NCBI GenBank assembly: GCA_002698705.1
Contig: NZZM01000029.1
Location: forward strand, 1 to 37,672
Direction of reading: 5' to 3'
Source of the DNA: Formosa sp.
Lineage (GTDB): Bacteria; Bacteroidota; Bacteroidia; Flavobacteriales; Flavobacteriaceae
Length of the DNA: 37,672 nt
The notes beneath the pieces are model-generated. The model had not been told where the DNA came from. It made no database searches and saw only the letters and a program-made list of their open reading frames with translations. Of the stretch, positions 1 through 6,934 are shown one piece after another (position 1 is the first letter of the stretch; every line of letters begins with the position of its first letter). A program made the position numbers and the translations under genes.

Positions 1-268
1 CATTGCGGAAAATGAATAAAATTCGCTCCGATGAATTTAAAACTTTGCCGCCTCCAGCAATAACATTTGGCAAAAATTTTAAAAATGTTTTCAACATACT
101 GTCCAAATCACTACCAATCAAATGCACTGCTTTGTATTTATCTTTTTTCAAAACAGAAATAATTTTTTCAATACTGACAGAATCGATTAAAAGATTTTTA
201 AAATCCGTCTCTTTTTTAACCTGAGTGGTTAAAATTATTGGTTTATTACCAACAAAAATTTTCTGCAT
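1..268 (-). CDS. NUDIX hydrolase, N-terminal part (cut by window start)
   Basis: This gene is absent from the ORF track because it runs off the window. Read on the minus strand from an ATG at 268, the frame stays open to base 1 and begins MQKIFVGNKPIILTTQ. It reaches AGGGKVLNSSERILFIFRN, the lead-in to a NUDIX fold (the NUDIX box itself would lie beyond base 1). The arrangement matches the flavobacterial NUDIX protein that usually sits divergent to pyrE, with an about 70-residue N-terminal segment before the NUDIX domain. NUDIX enzymes hydrolyse nucleoside diphosphates linked to another moiety; the substrate cannot be told here. The plus-strand ORF at 3..224 is its shadow. The family call rests on the N-terminal pattern and the pyrE context, not on the catalytic box. 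Confidence 0.75.
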   Translation of the reverse strand, partial: MQKIFVGNKPIILTTQVKKETDFKNLLIDSVSIEKIISVLKKDKYKAVHLIGSDLDSMLKTFLKFLPNVIAGGGKVLNSSERILFIFRN

Positions 269-315
269 TGTTAATTAAAAACAAATTAATACCAAGTAAA
301 TGTAGTATTTTTTAA

Positions 316-323
316 TAATTTTG
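316..323 (+). promoter_or_regulatory. Bacteroidota -7 box (TAATTTTG) for pyrE
   Basis: TAATTTTG matches the Bacteroidota consensus TAnnTTTG and ends 4 bases before the pyrE ATG. Transcription starting the usual few bases downstream would give an almost leaderless mRNA. No clear TTG -33 element is present at the usual spacing. Confidence 0.45.
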
Positions 324-327
324 ACCT

Positions 328-972
328 ATGATATTTAATAAAAATACTGCTAAAAAGACAGCTGAAGTTTTACTTCATATCAACGCCATTAAATTAAGTC
401 CTAACTCGCCATTTACCTGGGCATCTGGTTGGAAATCGCCCATATATTGTGATAATAGACTGGTGCTGTCCTATCCAACAATTCGAAATTACATCAAAAG
501 TGAACTTGCTAAAAACATAGAAAACACTTATGGTAAGCCTGATGTCATTGCAGGTGTTGCTACAGGTGCTATTGGAATTGGTTCTCTAGTAGCAGATGAT
601 ATGGGTCTTCCCTTTGTTTATGTTAGACCAGTAGCTAAAAAACATGGCCGTCAAAACCAAATTGAAGGCCGCTTAGAAAAAGGGCAAAACGTCGTTGTGG
701 TTGAAGATCTTATAAGCACCGGAAAAAGCAGTCTGAATGCTGTAGAAGCTTTAAAATTTCACGATGTTAACGTCAAAGGTATGGCGGCTATTTTTACCTA
801 CGGTTTTGAGCTTTCAAAAACTAATTTTTCTCAAAAAAATATAGATCTTCATACACTCAGTAATTACGACGTTTTATTGGAGCAAGCCCTTGATACTGGT
901 TTTATAAATGATAAAGAGTTAAAAGTATTATCCAAATGGAATAACAATCCATCTGAATGGAATATTAAATAA
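328..972 (+). CDS. pyrE: Orotate phosphoribosyltransferase
   Basis: Transfers the phosphoribosyl group of PRPP to orotate to make OMP, the fifth step of pyrimidine synthesis, in the cytoplasm. The 214-residue length is typical of the family. The PRPP-binding loop VVVVEDLISTGKSS lies at about residues 122-134. The N-terminal substrate segment SPFTWASGWKSPIYCDNR and the mobile-loop segment RPVAKKHGRQNQIEG (about 100-114) are intact. The ATG at 328 sits just behind a TAnnTTTG box. The SRPBCC gene follows after 4 bases, so the two are probably co-transcribed. The NUDIX gene is divergent, the usual flavobacterial arrangement. Confidence 0.97.
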   Translation: MIFNKNTAKKTAEVLLHINAIKLSPNSPFTWASGWKSPIYCDNRLVLSYPTIRNYIKSELAKNIENTYGKPDVIAGVATGAIGIGSLVADDMGLPFVYVRPVAKKHGRQNQIEGRLEKGQNVVVVEDLISTGKSSLNAVEALKFHDVNVKGMAAIFTYGFELSKTNFSQKNIDLHTLSNYDVLLEQALDTGFINDKELKVLSKWNNNPSEWNIK

Positions 973-976
973 ATGT

Positions 977-1372
977 ATGACTTTAGAATCATCAACAATA
1001 AAAATATCAACATCTGCAGAAGACATATTTAATCATTTAACAGATGTGGGGAACTTTGAAGGGTTAATGCCTGAAAATATCACTAAATTCAAGTTAATGG
1101 GCGAAAATAAATTTATTTTTGCACTTGCTGGGATGCCTGAAATAATGCTTGAAAAGAAAATCCAGTACCCTAACGAAAGAATTATTTTGGGAGCAGCTGG
1201 TGGGAAATTAGATTTTTCAATTGAAATTAATATATCTTCGATAGGAATTCGTGAATGTGAGGCTAAAATATTATTTGAGGGAAAATTTAACCCAATGATG
1301 TCAATGATGATTAAAGGACCAATTTCAAAATTTATTGAAACCCTAGCTATAAATATTGAAAAATCAATTTAA
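977..1372 (+). CDS. SRPBCC (START/Bet v1-like) family protein
   Basis: A 131-residue cytoplasmic protein with the small START-like pattern. It has an N-terminal beta strand (ESSTIKISTSAEDIFNHL), a helix with L..VGNFEGLMP, a run of strands, and a long C-terminal helix (MMIKGPISKFIETLAINIEKS). This fold binds a hydrophobic ligand in a cavity; ligand and role are unknown. It follows pyrE by 4 bases. Its stop codon overlaps the stop of the convergent birA gene by 4 bases (TTAA at 1369-1372). The family call is reasonably firm; no specific function can be given. Confidence 0.8.
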   Translation: MTLESSTIKISTSAEDIFNHLTDVGNFEGLMPENITKFKLMGENKFIFALAGMPEIMLEKKIQYPNERIILGAAGGKLDFSIEINISSIGIRECEAKILFEGKFNPMMSMMIKGPISKFIETLAINIEKSI

Positions 1373-2088
1373 TAGAGCATTTTAATTGATTTTGCATCAA
1401 ATTTTTCAGATAAACCATCTATTTTAACACAAAGTTTACCCGAATCAGATACTCCTTCAATAATTCCTAAAAAATTACGCTTTCCTTGAGAAACAAATTC
1501 AGAAGATTTATTTTTTCTAAATAAAGCCCTTTCATATGCAACTTTAAGTTCAAAAGAATCTTTAACGTTAAAATAAAAACTTAGTTTTTTCATTAATATG
1601 TTTCTTAAATCATTCAAATCATAGGTATCATTAATTATATTGCAAATTGAAATTGCATTTGGTAAATTTTCAAAATTGTTTTGATTTACATTTATACCTA
1701 TTCCGATAATTGCATGTTGAATACTTTTATTTTTAATTATTAACTTGATTAAAATGCCTGAAATTTTATTATTTCTATATAAAATATCGTTTGGCCATTT
1801 TATTGATAGTTCAGGGATTTCTAAAGATTTTAGAGTCATAAAAACAGCCAAAGAAACACGCATATTTATATAAAATTGATTTTTTATATCTGTTTGAATA
1901 TTCTTTTTGAAAATGCTTATCAAAAGATTCTTACCTCTTTCTGAACTCCATTTTGTTCCGTATTGTCCAAAACCATTAGATTGATAATCAGCTACTACTG
2001 CTGAAAAGTCTTCAAGATGTATCTTATTAATTAAATTTTCTAGATAACTATTAGTAGAATTAATAGAATTGAATTTGATGATCTGCAC
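1369..2088 (-). CDS. birA: Biotin--[acetyl-CoA-carboxylase] ligase (monofunctional)
   Basis: Attaches biotin to the carrier-protein lysine of biotin-dependent carboxylases via biotinyl-AMP. The biotin ligase signatures are present in order: INSTNSYL near the N-terminus, the biotinyl-AMP loop NGFGQYGTKWSS (about residues 38-49), KWPNDI (about 98-103), the catalytic Lys in KISGILIK, and GIGINVNQ. At 239 residues it lacks the N-terminal helix-turn-helix of E. coli BirA, so it should not be a repressor. The start is GTG at 2088 (MQIIKFNSINS); no in-frame ATG fits. It is divergent from rsfS and convergent with the SRPBCC gene. Confidence 0.93.
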   Translation of the reverse strand: MQIIKFNSINSTNSYLENLINKIHLEDFSAVVADYQSNGFGQYGTKWSSERGKNLLISIFKKNIQTDIKNQFYINMRVSLAVFMTLKSLEIPELSIKWPNDILYRNNKISGILIKLIIKNKSIQHAIIGIGINVNQNNFENLPNAISICNIINDTYDLNDLRNILMKKLSFYFNVKDSFELKVAYERALFRKNKSSEFVSQGKRNFLGIIEGVSDSGKLCVKIDGLSEKFDAKSIKMLY

Positions 2089-2154
2089 AATATTTTTGTA
2101 TTAAATTATAATTTAATTAAGATAATAAATCGTGATTTTGACTTAAAAAAACAA

Positions 2155-2162
2155 TAAATTTG
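2155..2162 (+). promoter_or_regulatory. -7 box (TAAATTTG) for rsfS-ftsH
   Basis: TAAATTTG matches TAnnTTTG and lies 17 bases before the ATG at 2180. The ORF track's TTG start at 2165 would fall inside the promoter/TSS region, which favours the ATG. An upstream TTG at 2138-2140 has only 14 bases of spacing, so the -33 box is doubtful. Confidence 0.5.
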
Positions 2163-2179
2163 CATTGCAACACGAATAT

Positions 2180-2551
2180 ATGATAAAAAATACATCTGAT
2201 TCAGATTTACTTATTGGACTTATTATAAAAGGTATGGAAGAGATTAAAGGTAAAAATATCAATCTACTCGACCTTAGAAATATTGAGAATGCATTTTGTG
2301 ATTACTTCGTCATATGCGACGGGAATTCAAACACCCAAGTAAATGCGATTACAAACTCAATAAGTAAAATTGTAAGTAAAGAAATTATGGAAAAACCTTA
2401 CCAAATTGAAGGTGTAGAAAATGCTGAGTGGATATTGATGGATTATATTAATGTCGTTGTCCACATATTTCAAAAACATAAACGTGAATATTACGACGTG
2501 GAAAACTTATGGGGTGATGCAAAAATTACAGAGATAGAAACTAGTTATTAA
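2180..2551 (+). CDS. rsfS: Ribosomal silencing factor RsfS (DUF143)
   Basis: RsfS binds ribosomal protein uL14 on the 50S subunit and blocks subunit joining in slow growth. The sequence carries the family hallmarks: DLRNIENAFCDYFVICDGNSNTQ in the first half and AEWILMDYINVVVHIF followed by REYYDVENLWGDA at the end. I start it at the ATG at 2180 (123 residues) instead of the track's TTG at 2165, because TAAATTTG at 2155-2162 puts transcription start at about the TTG. ftsH follows after 8 bases, a pairing common in Bacteroidota, so the two form an operon. Confidence 0.95.
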   Translation: MIKNTSDSDLLIGLIIKGMEEIKGKNINLLDLRNIENAFCDYFVICDGNSNTQVNAITNSISKIVSKEIMEKPYQIEGVENAEWILMDYINVVVHIFQKHKREYYDVENLWGDAKITEIETSY

Positions 2552-2559
2552 TAAAAAAT

Positions 2560-4509
2560 ATGTCCAAAGATAAAAAACAAAATAACTTTAAATTTAATAA
2601 TTGGTGGGTTTATGGGTCAGTAATTGGGATTTTCGTGATTTTCCAGATATTTTCAGGTAGTATTGGAACAACAAATGGTATCACAACCACACCTTCCAAA
2701 TTTTTTAATTTCCTAAGAAATGGTGACGTAAAAAAAGTTGAAATTGTAAATAAACGAAAAGCTTTAGTATATCTTATTGATAAGGCTTTATCGAAAGAAG
2801 TGCATAGAAAATCAAAACCTAGTCAGTTTCTTCCAATAGGTACTATACCTAATTATAATTTTGAATTTGGAGACGTTCAATTATTTCAAAAACAGTTAGA
2901 AGAAACAATAGAGGAAGAAAGATTAAATACTGAGCTGAACTTTAGAACTGAAACAAATGCATTTGGAGATATAATTATTTCAATTATCCCATTTATTGTA
3001 ATTATTGCCATATGGATATTTATTATGAGAAGAATGTCAGGTGGTGGTGGTCCAGGTGGTGGTGGACAAATTTTTAATATTGGAAAATCAAAAGCAAAGT
3101 TATTTGATCAAAAACTAGAGACTAAAACTACGTTCCAAGATGTCGCTGGATTAGAAGGTGCTAAAGAAGAAGTCCAAGAAATTGTAGACTTTTTGAAAAA
3201 CCCCGATAAATATACAGCTCTAGGTGGTAAAATACCTAAAGGCGCTCTACTTGTAGGCCCACCTGGTACAGGTAAAACGTTATTGGCAAAAGCAGTAGCC
3301 GGTGAAGCCAAAGCACCTTTCTTTTCTCTATCAGGTTCTGATTTTGTTGAAATGTTTGTTGGAGTTGGTGCCTCTAGAGTTCGTGACTTATTCAAACAAG
3401 CAAAAGATAAATCTCCTTCAATAATTTTTATTGACGAAATTGATGCAATTGGACGAGCAAGAGGTAAAAGTAATTTCTCTGGTTCTAATGATGAGAGAGA
3501 GAATACATTAAACCAACTACTTACTGAAATGGATGGTTTTGGATCAAATACTAACGTTATAGTTTTAGCTGCCACTAACCGTGCAGATGTTTTGGATAAA
3601 GCACTAATGCGTGCCGGTAGATTTGACCGCCAGATTTATGTTGACTTGCCTGACCTTCGCGAGAGAAAAGAAATTTTTGAAGTGCATCTGAAGCCTCTGA
3701 AAAAATCTAAAGATTTGGATACAGACTTTTTATCAAAACAAACCCCTGGATTTTCTGGTGCTGACATAGCAAATGTTTGTAATGAAGCTGCATTAATAGC
3801 TGCAAGAAAAGATAAAAAAGCAGTAGGAAAACAAGATTTTCTAGATGCAGTTGATCGAATAATTGGAGGGTTAGAAAAGAAAAATAAAATAATCACACCG
3901 GAAGAAAAAAAAGCTGTTGCATTTCATGAAGCTGGACATGCTACTGTAAGTTGGATGTTAGAACACGCTGCTCCACTTGTAAAAGTAACTATAGTTCCTA
4001 GAGGCCGCTCCCTTGGAGCAGCCTGGTATTTACCTGAAGAACGTCTAATTGTAAGACCAGAGCAAATGTTAGATGAAATGTGCGCAGCACTGGGAGGGAG
4101 AGCTGCTGAAAAAGTTATTTTTAATAAAATATCTACTGGAGCTCTGAGTGATTTAGAAAAGGTAACTAAACAAGCCCGTGCCATGGTAACAATTTATGGT
4201 CTGAGTGATAATGTTGGAAACTTAACTTATTATGATTCATCAGGTCAAAATGAATACGGCTTTACAAAACCATATAGCGAGAAAACTTCAGAGTTGATAG
4301 ACAAAGAAATTTCAGATATTATTGAAAAGCAATATCAGCGTGCAATAGACTTATTAAAAAAACACAAAGCTAAGCTTACTGAGCTTGCTGAAGTATTGCT
4401 TAAGGATGAAGTGATTTTTAAGGACAACCTTGAATCCATTTTTGGTAAAAGACCATTTGAAAGTTCTAAAAAAGAGTCTACTATTCAAGAAACAGGTGAG
4501 GAAGAATAA
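2560..4509 (+). CDS. ftsH: ATP-dependent zinc metalloprotease FtsH
   Basis: Membrane-anchored AAA+ protease that extracts and degrades misfolded membrane proteins and regulatory proteins. The 649 residues contain TM1 (about 17-32), a periplasmic domain, and TM2 (about 137-156) followed by a glycine-rich linker. The AAA module has Walker A GPPGTGKT (233-240), Walker B IIFIDEID and the second region of homology ending RAGRFDRQ. The zinc site is HEAGH (about 456-460). The acidic C-terminal tail is usual. It is the second gene of the rsfS operon; 80 bases with a new promoter box separate it from the LUD gene. Three sizeable minus-strand ORFs across it are shadows. Confidence 0.98.
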   Translation: MSKDKKQNNFKFNNWWVYGSVIGIFVIFQIFSGSIGTTNGITTTPSKFFNFLRNGDVKKVEIVNKRKALVYLIDKALSKEVHRKSKPSQFLPIGTIPNYNFEFGDVQLFQKQLEETIEEERLNTELNFRTETNAFGDIIISIIPFIVIIAIWIFIMRRMSGGGGPGGGGQIFNIGKSKAKLFDQKLETKTTFQDVAGLEGAKEEVQEIVDFLKNPDKYTALGGKIPKGALLVGPPGTGKTLLAKAVAGEAKAPFFSLSGSDFVEMFVGVGASRVRDLFKQAKDKSPSIIFIDEIDAIGRARGKSNFSGSNDERENTLNQLLTEMDGFGSNTNVIVLAATNRADVLDKALMRAGRFDRQIYVDLPDLRERKEIFEVHLKPLKKSKDLDTDFLSKQTPGFSGADIANVCNEAALIAARKDKKAVGKQDFLDAVDRIIGGLEKKNKIITPEEKKAVAFHEAGHATVSWMLEHAAPLVKVTIVPRGRSLGAAWYLPEERLIVRPEQMLDEMCAALGGRAAEKVIFNKISTGALSDLEKVTKQARAMVTIYGLSDNVGNLTYYDSSGQNEYGFTKPYSEKTSELIDKEISDIIEKQYQRAIDLLKKHKAKLTELAEVLLKDEVIFKDNLESIFGKRPFESSKKESTIQETGEEE

Positions 4510-4551
4510 CATTTTTTAATAAAAATTTAATTTAATGTTATGTATAATTTT

Positions 4552-4559
4552 TATATTTG
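4552..4559 (+). promoter_or_regulatory. -7 box (TATATTTG) for the LUD gene
   Basis: TATATTTG fits TAnnTTTG and lies 30 bases before the ATG at 4590. The track's TTG start at 4557 is the last part of this box, so the upstream start is unlikely. Confidence 0.45.
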
Positions 4560-4589
4560 GTTTATATATTTATAACCTTTTTCTTCCAT

Positions 4590-5198
4590 ATGAATTTATT
4601 TAAAAAAATATTTAATTCAAGAAAAACAGGACTTAAAAAGGTTTTAAAAAAAGAACAAGAAGAGCAGTATTTAGAAAAAAATGCTTACGCTGTTGATGAG
4701 CTTTTTACAATCAATTTTAATAAAAATGGCGGAAAATTCCTTTATTCTACATCTATTGATGAAGTCCATGTTTTTTTAAAGAAAATTCTCGAAGAAAATA
4801 AATGGGATGACAAATCTGTTTTAATTTTGAGTTCAAAATTAAAAAAACAATTTAGTAGTTTTCATTGGAAAACAACAAAAAATATTAGTGATGCTCAACT
4901 TTTATTTACTACCTGTGAATATTTAATTGCTTTTGACGGTTCTTTACTTATATCGTCTAATCAAATCGCTGAAAAAAAATTAAAAGAATTACCTAAAAAC
5001 TTTATCGTCTTTGCAAGTACCAGCCAAATTGTACAAACTATTGGCCAGGGGCTTCAAGGCATTAAAGCTAAAAATAAAAAGAATATTCCATCAAATATTA
5101 CTACAATTAAGCACTTTAAAATTGACAAGGACAATAATTTTATGAATTATGGAAGTAGTTCAAAAAATTTATATTTAATATTATTAGAAGATTTATAA
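4590..5198 (+). CDS. LUD-domain protein (LutC/YkgG-like)
   Basis: A 202-residue cytoplasmic protein of the LUD family (DUF162). It has a basic N-terminus (MNLFKKIFNSRKTGLKKVLKK), a central TTCEYLIAFDGSLLISSNQ segment and FIVFASTSQIVQTIGQGLQ, the usual LUD C-terminal pattern. LutC-type proteins take part in lactate oxidation with LutA/LutB, but neither partner is here, so the role is open. I use the ATG at 4590; the track's TTG at 4557 adds a hydrophobic leader that overlaps the promoter box. cdsA follows after 7 bases, suggesting co-transcription with the phospholipid genes. Confidence 0.8.
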   Translation: MNLFKKIFNSRKTGLKKVLKKEQEEQYLEKNAYAVDELFTINFNKNGGKFLYSTSIDEVHVFLKKILEENKWDDKSVLILSSKLKKQFSSFHWKTTKNISDAQLLFTTCEYLIAFDGSLLISSNQIAEKKLKELPKNFIVFASTSQIVQTIGQGLQGIKAKNKKNIPSNITTIKHFKIDKDNNFMNYGSSSKNLYLILLEDL

Positions 5199-5205
5199 TT
5201 ACGTT

Positions 5206-6027
5206 TTGAAAGAGTTTTTACTGCGTTTAGTTTCTGGTGTTTTGTTTGTAACCTTAATGGTTAGCTCAGCTATGAATAAATTTACTTTTCTGGCTCTGAT
5301 GTTTGTCTTTGGGTTTATTTGTTTAAAAGAATTTAATAAATTAATTGAACAAAAAAACAGTTTTTCATATTTTATTTTTTCCTTACTATTCTTTGTTTTT
5401 AGTTTTTTGGAAATGTTTATTGAAAACTCATTAGGAATTCATGAAGCATCTCAAATACTTCATGTTATTAGTATTTTTGTTTTACTTTTTTTAACCAGGG
5501 ATCTTTTTTCTTCAAAAAGCTTACCTAAATTGTTGACCAATAGATATATAAACACTACTTTCTATATTAGTGGAGGTATTATTTTTATAGTCTTAATTCC
5601 TTTTAGCTCTGGAATTTATAACCAACAAATAATTATAGGAATGTTTGTACTTATTTGGATTAATGATACGTTTGCATATTTAATCGGGAGTAATTACGGT
5701 CGTCAAAAATTATTTGAAAGTGTATCTCCAAAAAAAACAGTAGAAGGTTTTTTAGGTGGTGTTTTTTTCGCAGCTATTGGGAGTTATTTTATTTTTTTAT
5801 TTACAAATGATTTACAATTTTCCAGTTGGCTAATTATGAGCGTTATAATTAGTGTCTTTGGAACAATTGGAGACTTGATTGAGTCTAAGTATAAACGCCA
5901 AGCAGAAGTAAAAGATAGTGGTAAACTTATGCCTGGTCACGGAGGTTTATTAGACAGGTTAGACAGTGCTATTTTTATTGCACCTTTCATTTATTTATTT
6001 TTAAGATTATTAAATTATGTTTCATAA
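5206..6027 (+). CDS. cdsA: Phosphatidate cytidylyltransferase
   Basis: Makes CDP-diacylglycerol from phosphatidic acid and CTP at the inner membrane. The 273 residues hold about seven or eight hydrophobic segments. The family signature is near the C-terminus: GDLIESKYKRQAEVKDSGKLMPGHGGLLDRLDS. The preceding WINDTFAYLIGSNYGRQKLFESVSPKKTVEG segment is also typical. The start is TTG at 5206 (MKEFLLRLVSG); no ATG gives a complete N-terminus. The last 11 bases overlap psd, so the genes are probably translationally coupled. Confidence 0.95.
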   Translation: MKEFLLRLVSGVLFVTLMVSSAMNKFTFLALMFVFGFICLKEFNKLIEQKNSFSYFIFSLLFFVFSFLEMFIENSLGIHEASQILHVISIFVLLFLTRDLFSSKSLPKLLTNRYINTTFYISGGIIFIVLIPFSSGIYNQQIIIGMFVLIWINDTFAYLIGSNYGRQKLFESVSPKKTVEGFLGGVFFAAIGSYFIFLFTNDLQFSSWLIMSVIISVFGTIGDLIESKYKRQAEVKDSGKLMPGHGGLLDRLDSAIFIAPFIYLFLRLLNYVS

Positions 6028-6664
6028 AGAAGGTAGAACCATTATTTTTATAAGTATGTTAATTGTTGGAAGTTTATTCTTATTGATGGATTTCATTGGG
6101 ATTCCATGGTTGATTAAAACACTCCAAATTGGACTGTTACTTATTTTTATTTTAATCTTACAATTTTTTAGAAATCCCAAACGCAATATTCAATTCAACG
6201 ATGCACAAGTTATGTCTCCTGTAGATGGTAAAGTGGTTGTTATTGAAGAAGTTCTTGAATCTGAGTTTTTTAATGATAAACGCCTGCAAGTAAGTGTTTT
6301 TATGTCTCCAATCAATGTACATGTAACACGATACCCTATTGGAGGAAAAATAATTTTTAGCAAGTACCACCCTGGAGATTATTTAGTAGCCTGGCATCCA
6401 AAATCAAGCGAAAAAAATGAACGTACAACTGTGGTTGTTGAAAATTTTAAGTTTGGTAAAGTTCTCTATCGCCAAATTGCTGGAGCTCTAGCAAGACGCA
6501 TAGTTAATTATGCTGAAGAAGGTCATAATGTAGTTCAAGGAAGTGATGCTGGTTTTATAAAATTTGGGTCAAGAGTAGATTTATTTTTACCTTTAGACAC
6601 CAAACTCAATATTAAACTCAATCAAAAAGTTAGAGGCGGTGAAACAATCATTGGAGAACTTTAA
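6017..6664 (+). CDS. psd: Phosphatidylserine decarboxylase (short, archaeal/Bacteroidota type)
   Basis: Decarboxylates phosphatidylserine to phosphatidylethanolamine, using a pyruvoyl group made by self-cleavage. It has two N-terminal TM segments (about 9-26 and 32-50), then MSPVDGKVV and VFMSPINVHVTRYPIGG. The self-cleavage site is GSDAGFIKFGSRVD, where cleavage between Gly and Ser of FGSR (in place of the LGST of the E. coli enzyme) would give alpha and beta chains. The 215-residue length fits the short subfamily. It overlaps cdsA by 11 bases; the ACBP gene starts 1 base after its stop. Confidence 0.95.
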   Translation: MFHKEGRTIIFISMLIVGSLFLLMDFIGIPWLIKTLQIGLLLIFILILQFFRNPKRNIQFNDAQVMSPVDGKVVVIEEVLESEFFNDKRLQVSVFMSPINVHVTRYPIGGKIIFSKYHPGDYLVAWHPKSSEKNERTTVVVENFKFGKVLYRQIAGALARRIVNYAEEGHNVVQGSDAGFIKFGSRVDLFLPLDTKLNIKLNQKVRGGETIIGEL

Positions 6665-6665
6665 A

Positions 6666-6932
6666 ATGGGGCAAAGTAATTTAAATACTGAATTTGATAT
6701 GGCAGTTAAAAGCATCAACGATCACAAAGATCCATTTCCTGCGGACACCTTATTAAAGTTGTATGCTTACTACAAAAAAGCTACTAATAATTACAATAGA
6801 CCTGGCAGCAGTAAAGCCATAATTAATGCATTTAAAACAAATGCACTTTTCCAGGTTGAAAACATATCTGAAGACGAAGCAAAAAGACGATATATAGACC
6901 TAGCAAAAAAATATTTGCTTTACAGAACTTAA
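6666..6932 (+). CDS. Acyl-CoA-binding protein (ACBP)
   Basis: An 88-residue cytosolic protein with the ACBP four-helix pattern. The signature helix reads LLKLYAYYKKATNNYNRPGS (eukaryotic consensus LKLYGLYKQATVGD..RPG). The C-terminal helix ISEDEAKRRYIDLAKKYL also fits. ACBPs bind long-chain acyl-CoA esters and carry or buffer them. I use the ATG at 6666, 1 base after the psd stop; the track's GTG at 6639 lies inside psd. Position after cdsA-psd supports a role in phospholipid synthesis (inference). It ends 2 bases from the end of the convergent valS. Confidence 0.9.
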   Translation: MGQSNLNTEFDMAVKSINDHKDPFPADTLLKLYAYYKKATNNYNRPGSSKAIINAFKTNALFQVENISEDEAKRRYIDLAKKYLLYRT

Positions 6933-6934
6933 AA

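Noticed and set aside
3-224. 73-residue plus-strand ORF at the window start
   Set aside because: Shadow of the NUDIX gene on the minus strand, whose open frame to base 1 reads as a conserved flavobacterial N-terminus.
4590-5198. LUD gene as part of a lactate-utilisation (lutABC) system
   Set aside because: No lutA or lutB neighbour; the nearby genes are ftsH and phospholipid genes.
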